Shown here: positions 5,720-9,489 of the stretch, piece by piece
Layout: each line of letters starts with the position of its first letter
Position numbering within the stretch: position 1 is the first letter of the stretch
Source of the DNA: CAZVFX01 sp964626565
GTDB taxonomy: Bacteria > Myxococcota_A > UBA9042 > CAIXZC01
Reading direction: 5' to 3'
DNA length: 9,489 nt
Assembly: GCA_964626565.1 (NCBI GenBank)
Contig: CAZVFX010000195.1
Coordinates: 1 to 9,489 of the forward strand
Made by a program: the position numbers and the translations under genes
The notes under the pieces: generated by a model
Database searches by the model: none
Told to the model about the DNA's origin: nothing
The model's input: only the letters and a program-made list of their open reading frames with translations

Positions 5720-7800
5720 CACACCCTCTGGATTCACTTTTCAAGCCGCGGGGAGTGGCCGTAATCGGAGCCTCAAACAAGGAACTCTCCATCGGTCACC
5801 GCGTCGTGACCAACATCCTCGAAAACGGCTACGCCGGCGGGGTATATCCCGTGCACCCCAAGGGGGGCGAGATCCTCGGCTTGCAGGCGTACCGGTCGGT
5901 GGTGGACGTTCCGGGCGACGTGGATGTGGCAAATATCTGCATTCGCAACATCTTCGTGCCGACAGCGGTGGAGGAGTGTGGCAGAAAAGGGGTGAAAAAC
6001 GTCATCATCCACACCGCGGGTTTCCGAGAGGTGGGCGGCAAGGGCGCAGAGCTCGAAGATCAGATCATGGAGATCGCAGGCAAGTACGGTATCAGAGTCT
6101 ACGGGCCCAACTCCCAGGGGTTCATGAACTCCGACCCGGATGTTTCTCTCTACGCCAACTTCACGTTCACCCCCATGAAAGAAGGAACTGTCTCCGTACT
6201 GGCTCAAAGCGGAGGCGTAGCTGAGGTGTTAAACCTGAACCTCAGGGAGCGGGGGATGGGCTTCAGGCTGTATGCCAGCAACGGCAACGCCCGGGACATC
6301 TCCATTCCCGAGATCCTCGAGTACTTTGGCGAAGACGAAAAGACCAAGGTGATTCTGCTGCACGTCGAGAGCATGAAAGACCCGGCAGCATTCATCGAGA
6401 CGGTGTCGAAGATCACTTCGAAGAAGCCGGTTCTTGCCATCAAGTCGGGGAAGACTGTGGAAGCCGCATCCGCTATCCAGTCCCACACCGGCAGCCTCAT
6501 GGAAGCGGACACGCTCACCGACGCCATCCTCGAAAAATCCGGAGTGCTGAGATTCCACTCCATGCAGGAGATGGTGGACGCCGCGGTCGCGTTCGGCTCC
6601 CAGCCGCTGCCCAAGGGACGGGGAGTGGGCATCATGACCAACGCGGGTGGTCCCGGCATCATCTCCATCGACGAGTGCGTGGAGCGTGGCCTTGAACTTC
6701 CCGGCCTGGCCGAAGAGACCAAACAGTTTCTGGTGGAAAACCTCCCCCCGGAAGCGTACTGCGAGAACCCGATAGATACCTCGGCCACTGCGGGGCCGGC
6801 GGTGTTCGCGGCCACGGTGAAAGCGCTGGCCGAGGACCCCAATACCGACTCCCTGTTGATCAACATGATCACCCCCTTCTTCGTGGATTGCGAAGGCAGT
6901 GCGAAGGCAATGGTCGAAACCCTTGCCGAAATCGGCGCGGACAAACCCGTGACCGGCGTAGTGATGACCAACGAAAACTGGGGCTCCACCATCGACACTT
7001 TCCGGGATGCGGGCATCCCGGTGTATTCGTACCCGGAGACTGCAGCCATGGTGCTGAGAGCCATGGTCCGTTATGCGGAAATGCGGGCCCAGGCGGACGA
7101 GAAGGTGGAAACGTTCGAGGCGGACACGGCCCGTGCGAGAGAACTGCTGGCGGACTGCGAGGGTGGGAACTTCATCCCGGGCGCCACTGCGTACGAAATA
7201 TGCCGCTGCTACGGCCTTCCCGTAGCCGACTTCCGGCTCGCCCGCACTGAAACCGATCTTCCCTCCAAAGACGATATGCCCTTCCCGCTGGCGCTCAAGG
7301 TGGAGGCGGCGGACGTGGTGCACAAAACGGAGCAAGGCGGGCTGCTCTTGAACATCAACAGCGAAGAAGAGTTGCGGGCCGGTTTCCGGTCCCTCATGGA
7401 CAAGTTCGCCGGCTCCGACCCGGCGGTCCTCATCCAACGGCAGGTGCCGGAAGGAAGGGAAGTGATCATCGGCGGCAAGCGTGAAGGTTCCTTACCCCTC
7501 CTGATGATGGGACTGGGCGGGATCTATGTGGAGGTGCTCAAAGACGTGGCGTTCAAGCTGGCCCCCATATCTCGGCAAGCGACAGTGCGGGCCATGGAGA
7601 GTTTGAAAACTTATCCCCTGCTGGCCGGCGTACGGGGAGAAGCCCCTTGCGACATCGCCTCTATCACCGACATCGTCATGCGTATCCAGCAACTCATGCT
7701 CGACCTCCCCGAAATCCAGGAACTGGACCTCAATCCGGTCATCGTTTATGACGAGGGCAAAGGCGCCAGCATCGTGGATGCGCGGATGAGACTCAGATAG
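5716..7800 (+). CDS. Acyl-CoA synthetase (ADP-forming), fused alpha-beta
   Basis: The 694-residue protein is a single-chain NDP-forming acyl-CoA synthetase of the Acs/ACD superfamily. It interconverts acyl-CoA + ADP + phosphate with acid + ATP + CoA. Domain order runs: CoA-binding Rossmann domain ('GVAVIGAS', about 13-20), the two succinyl-CoA-synthetase-like domains, then an ATP-grasp part (about 470-694). The phosphorylated histidine is H257 in 'SHTGSL'. The second, ATP-grasp-side histidine is H536 in 'VVHKTEQGGL'. Further ATP-grasp marks are 'GREVIIGGKREG', 'GLGGIYVEVLKDVAF' and the C-terminal 'ELDLNPVIV'. The usual 'GPNC.G' motif reads 'GPNSQG', with S133 for cysteine. AGGAG (5703-5707) lies 8 nt before ATG, and the gene overlaps the activator by 4 nt. 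Such enzymes often run towards ATP synthesis in anaerobes, so it may harvest the end product of the pathway; it could instead activate the substrate. Which acid it uses cannot be told. The stop is TAG. Confidence 0.93.
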   Translation: MTHPLDSLFKPRGVAVIGASNKELSIGHRVVTNILENGYAGGVYPVHPKGGEILGLQAYRSVVDVPGDVDVANICIRNIFVPTAVEECGRKGVKNVIIHTAGFREVGGKGAELEDQIMEIAGKYGIRVYGPNSQGFMNSDPDVSLYANFTFTPMKEGTVSVLAQSGGVAEVLNLNLRERGMGFRLYASNGNARDISIPEILEYFGEDEKTKVILLHVESMKDPAAFIETVSKITSKKPVLAIKSGKTVEAASAIQSHTGSLMEADTLTDAILEKSGVLRFHSMQEMVDAAVAFGSQPLPKGRGVGIMTNAGGPGIISIDECVERGLELPGLAEETKQFLVENLPPEAYCENPIDTSATAGPAVFAATVKALAEDPNTDSLLINMITPFFVDCEGSAKAMVETLAEIGADKPVTGVVMTNENWGSTIDTFRDAGIPVYSYPETAAMVLRAMVRYAEMRAQADEKVETFEADTARARELLADCEGGNFIPGATAYEICRCYGLPVADFRLARTETDLPSKDDMPFPLALKVEAADVVHKTEQGGLLLNINSEEELRAGFRSLMDKFAGSDPAVLIQRQVPEGREVIIGGKREGSLPLLMMGLGGIYVEVLKDVAFKLAPISRQATVRAMESLKTYPLLAGVRGEAPCDIASITDIVMRIQQLMLDLPEIQELDLNPVIVYDEGKGASIVDARMRLR

Positions 7801-7809
7801 GGAGAAATC

Positions 7810-9360
7810 ATGGCGCACTGGCTGAATTTGGCGGATTCTCTGGAGGTCAATGTCGGGAAGTATCCGGACAAGACTGCGCTGCTGGATGCTGACCGGTCGT
7901 TTACGTGGACCGAGCTGGACCAGCGGGTCAACCGGTTGGCCAACGCTCTTCTTGCCATGGGCCTCGGTAAAGGCGACCGGGTGGCGATCCTGTTGGAGAA
8001 CTGCCTCGAAATCGTCGAACTGTTCTACGCTACTGCCAGAACCGGAATCGTCGCGGTCCCCATCAACTTCCGCTGCGTCGCGGACGAAGTCGGATACATC
8101 ACCGACAACTGCGAGGCCAAGGCCTTCTTCGTTCATGACATCTTCCTTCACAATGTTGAGCCGGTGAAGGAATGTCTGGAGAGGATACCGGCCGAAAACT
8201 ATGTTCTCGTGGGGTCGGGCAAGGGATACCGGGGATACGAACAACTGCTGGAGTCGGCGTCGCCCGAACGTCCGGGCGTGAAGGTCGAACCGGCAGACAC
8301 CTGGATCATGCTGTACACGTCAGGCACGACCGGCACGCCAAAAGGGGTAGTGAGGTCCCACGAGTCCTACACCGCGTTTTACCTCATCAACGCCATCGAC
8401 TTCGCATTCACCGAAGACGACATCTGCATGAACATCATGCCGCTGTGTCACGTGAACTCTACGTTTTTCACCCTCAACGTCCTCTATGTGGGAGGCGCAG
8501 TCTACGTCCATCCGGCGTCCCATTTCGATGCGGCAGAGGTGCTGCGGATCATCGACCGGGAAGGGATCACGTTCATTTCGTTCGTGCCTACTCATTATCG
8601 GATGTTGTTGGCGGTGCCGAAACAGGAGCGGAAGGGCCTCACTTACCGTCGTTTGAAAAAACTGTTGTGCTCGTCGGCGCCGGCCACGGTGGAGATGAAG
8701 AAGGCGGTGATGAAGTTTTTCGATGGCGTGGACTTGTACGAGGGGTACGGGTCGACGGAGGCTGGCATTGTTACGGTGCTGAAACCTGACGAGCAGTTTA
8801 CCAAACCGGGCTCCATCGGACGAGAGTCCACCGGCACATCCCTGATCAAGATATTGGATGAGAACAAGCAGCCGTTGCCCGACGGCCAGGTGGGTGAGCT
8901 GTACTCCCATGGACCGATGCTGCTTGACGAGTACTTCAGGATGCCGGAGAAAACGGCTTCGTCCTTCGCGGGCGAGTGGTTCACCGCGGGGGACATGGCG
9001 TACCGTGATGAGGACGGCTATTTTTTCCTGGTGGACAGAAAAGACAACATGATCATCACCGGCGGAGAGAAGGTCTTTCCCAGCGAGGTTGAGGCGATCC
9101 TCTGCAACCACCCTGCGGTATTCGACGCGGCCATCGTGGGCATGCCCGATGAGAAGTGGGGCGAACTGGTGACCGCCATCGTGGTTCTCAAAGAAGGCAT
9201 GTCCGCCGGCGAACAGGAGATCGTCGAGTTCTGCCGGGGGAAAGTCTCGAGCTACAAGCGACCGAAAAAAGCCGTCTTCATCCCCGCCGACGAAATGCCC
9301 CGCACTGCGACGGGGAAGATTCTGCACCGGCAGCTTAGAATCCGATTCGGGAGAATCTAG
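7810..9360 (+). CDS. AMP-forming acyl-CoA ligase (class I adenylate-forming)
   Basis: The 516-residue enzyme of the ANL superfamily activates a carboxylic acid to an acyl-adenylate and then to acyl-CoA, yielding AMP and pyrophosphate. Motifs seen are the P-loop-like 'TSGTTGTPKG' (170-179), 'PLCHVN' with H214, 'YEGYGSTEAG' (310-319), 'GEWFTAGD' (388-395), hinge 'DRKDN' (409-413), 'GGEKVFPSEVE' and the catalytic lysine K503 in 'PRTATGKILHR'. It is complete and of typical length, and it resembles the medium/long-chain acyl, CaiC-like and 4-coumarate-CoA ligase branches; I cannot assign a substrate. GGAG (7801-7804) lies 5 nt before ATG, and the gene follows the ADP-forming synthetase by 9 nt, so it is the last recognised gene of the operon. 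Its likely job is entry of the free acid substrate into the pathway as a CoA ester. The stop is TAG. Confidence 0.93.
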   Translation: MAHWLNLADSLEVNVGKYPDKTALLDADRSFTWTELDQRVNRLANALLAMGLGKGDRVAILLENCLEIVELFYATARTGIVAVPINFRCVADEVGYITDNCEAKAFFVHDIFLHNVEPVKECLERIPAENYVLVGSGKGYRGYEQLLESASPERPGVKVEPADTWIMLYTSGTTGTPKGVVRSHESYTAFYLINAIDFAFTEDDICMNIMPLCHVNSTFFTLNVLYVGGAVYVHPASHFDAAEVLRIIDREGITFISFVPTHYRMLLAVPKQERKGLTYRRLKKLLCSSAPATVEMKKAVMKFFDGVDLYEGYGSTEAGIVTVLKPDEQFTKPGSIGRESTGTSLIKILDENKQPLPDGQVGELYSHGPMLLDEYFRMPEKTASSFAGEWFTAGDMAYRDEDGYFFLVDRKDNMIITGGEKVFPSEVEAILCNHPAVFDAAIVGMPDEKWGELVTAIVVLKEGMSAGEQEIVEFCRGKVSSYKRPKKAVFIPADEMPRTATGKILHRQLRIRFGRI

Positions 9361-9489
9361 AACTGCAACCTGGGTTGCACTCGGCCGCGGATATGGGGGC
9401 TAGGTGCCGGGGCTGATGACAACGACCCGGCTCAGTTTCCTCGCGCTTGGAGACCTCAGCCAAGCCGACAGGATCAGCTTTTCCTTGTC
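9361..9489. other. Downstream flank with no assigned gene
   Basis: These 129 nt follow the operon. Besides the small hairpin there is a second inverted repeat, GCTTGG (9445-9450) and CCAAGC (9460-9465) with a 9-nt loop, and a short T4 tract about 12 nt later, too far for a confident terminator. Read on the minus strand, one frame is open from 9489 to a TAG at 9402-9400 and could be the last 29 codons of a converging gene, but nothing in it is recognisable and another minus frame is open as well. Confidence 0.3.
9364..9379 (+). other. Small hairpin just after the operon's last stop
   Basis: TGCAAC, loop CTGG, then GTTGCA can form a 6-bp stem 3 nt after the ligase stop. It is followed by GC-rich sequence, not a T-run, so it is not a standard intrinsic terminator. 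It might protect the 3' end of the operon mRNA or be chance. Confidence 0.25.

Noticed and set aside
6229..7437. 402-codon open frame on the minus strand opposite the ADP-forming synthetase
   Set aside because: It mirrors a clearly conserved plus-strand gene, its protein is low-complexity and rich in Arg/His/Gly, and no domain is visible; this is typical antisense openness in GC-rich DNA.
8320..9327. 335-codon open frame on the minus strand opposite the AMP-forming ligase
   Set aside because: Same reasoning: the plus strand has all ligase motifs, and the antisense product looks like nothing recognisable.
1..9489. CRISPR array, tRNA, rRNA, insertion sequence
   Set aside because: No regularly spaced repeats, cloverleaf-like segments, rRNA stretches or transposase signatures were seen by eye.

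Overview
The window is GC-rich, gene-dense bacterial-type DNA holding seven protein genes. The lysine genes point to a bacterium that makes lysine through diaminopimelate. The oxygen-sensitive enzyme family in the right half points to an anaerobe or to anaerobic metabolism. I cannot place it taxonomically from sequence alone. A strictly anaerobic, acid- or aromatic-degrading lineage (Desulfobacterota-like or similar) would fit but is only a guess.

Layout. Positions 1-1035 (+) hold the 3' part of an AAA ATPase with a DUF4143 C-terminal region, cut by the window edge. It converges on a minus-strand lysine operon, lysC (TTG start at 3556) followed by lysA (start at 2301), which overlap by 8 nt. 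Only 18 nt separate the two converging stops. Positions 3557-3719 form a divergent promoter region with a convincing sigma70-type promoter reading right, a much weaker candidate reading left, and inverted repeats around the rightward -10.

Positions 3720-9360 (+) are a four-gene operon: a 2-hydroxyacyl-CoA dehydratase / benzoyl-CoA reductase D-component protein, its ATP-dependent activator (HgdC/BadF type), a fused ADP-forming acyl-CoA synthetase, and an AMP-forming acyl-CoA ligase. The first two junctions are 4-nt ATGA overlaps and the third is a 9-nt gap, so the genes are almost certainly co-transcribed and translationally coupled. Positions 9361-9489 are a short tail with no assigned gene.

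How the operon may work (inference). The AMP-forming ligase would turn an organic acid into its CoA thioester. The activator would fire ATP-driven low-potential electrons into the iron-sulfur D-component, which dehydrates or reduces the thioester. The ADP-forming synthetase could then release a product acid while conserving ATP. The odd point is that only one D-component gene is present, whereas known dehydratases and class I benzoyl-CoA reductases use two different ones. This leaves open a homodimeric enzyme, such as the double-cubane cluster proteins, with an unknown substrate. That is the most interesting feature here.
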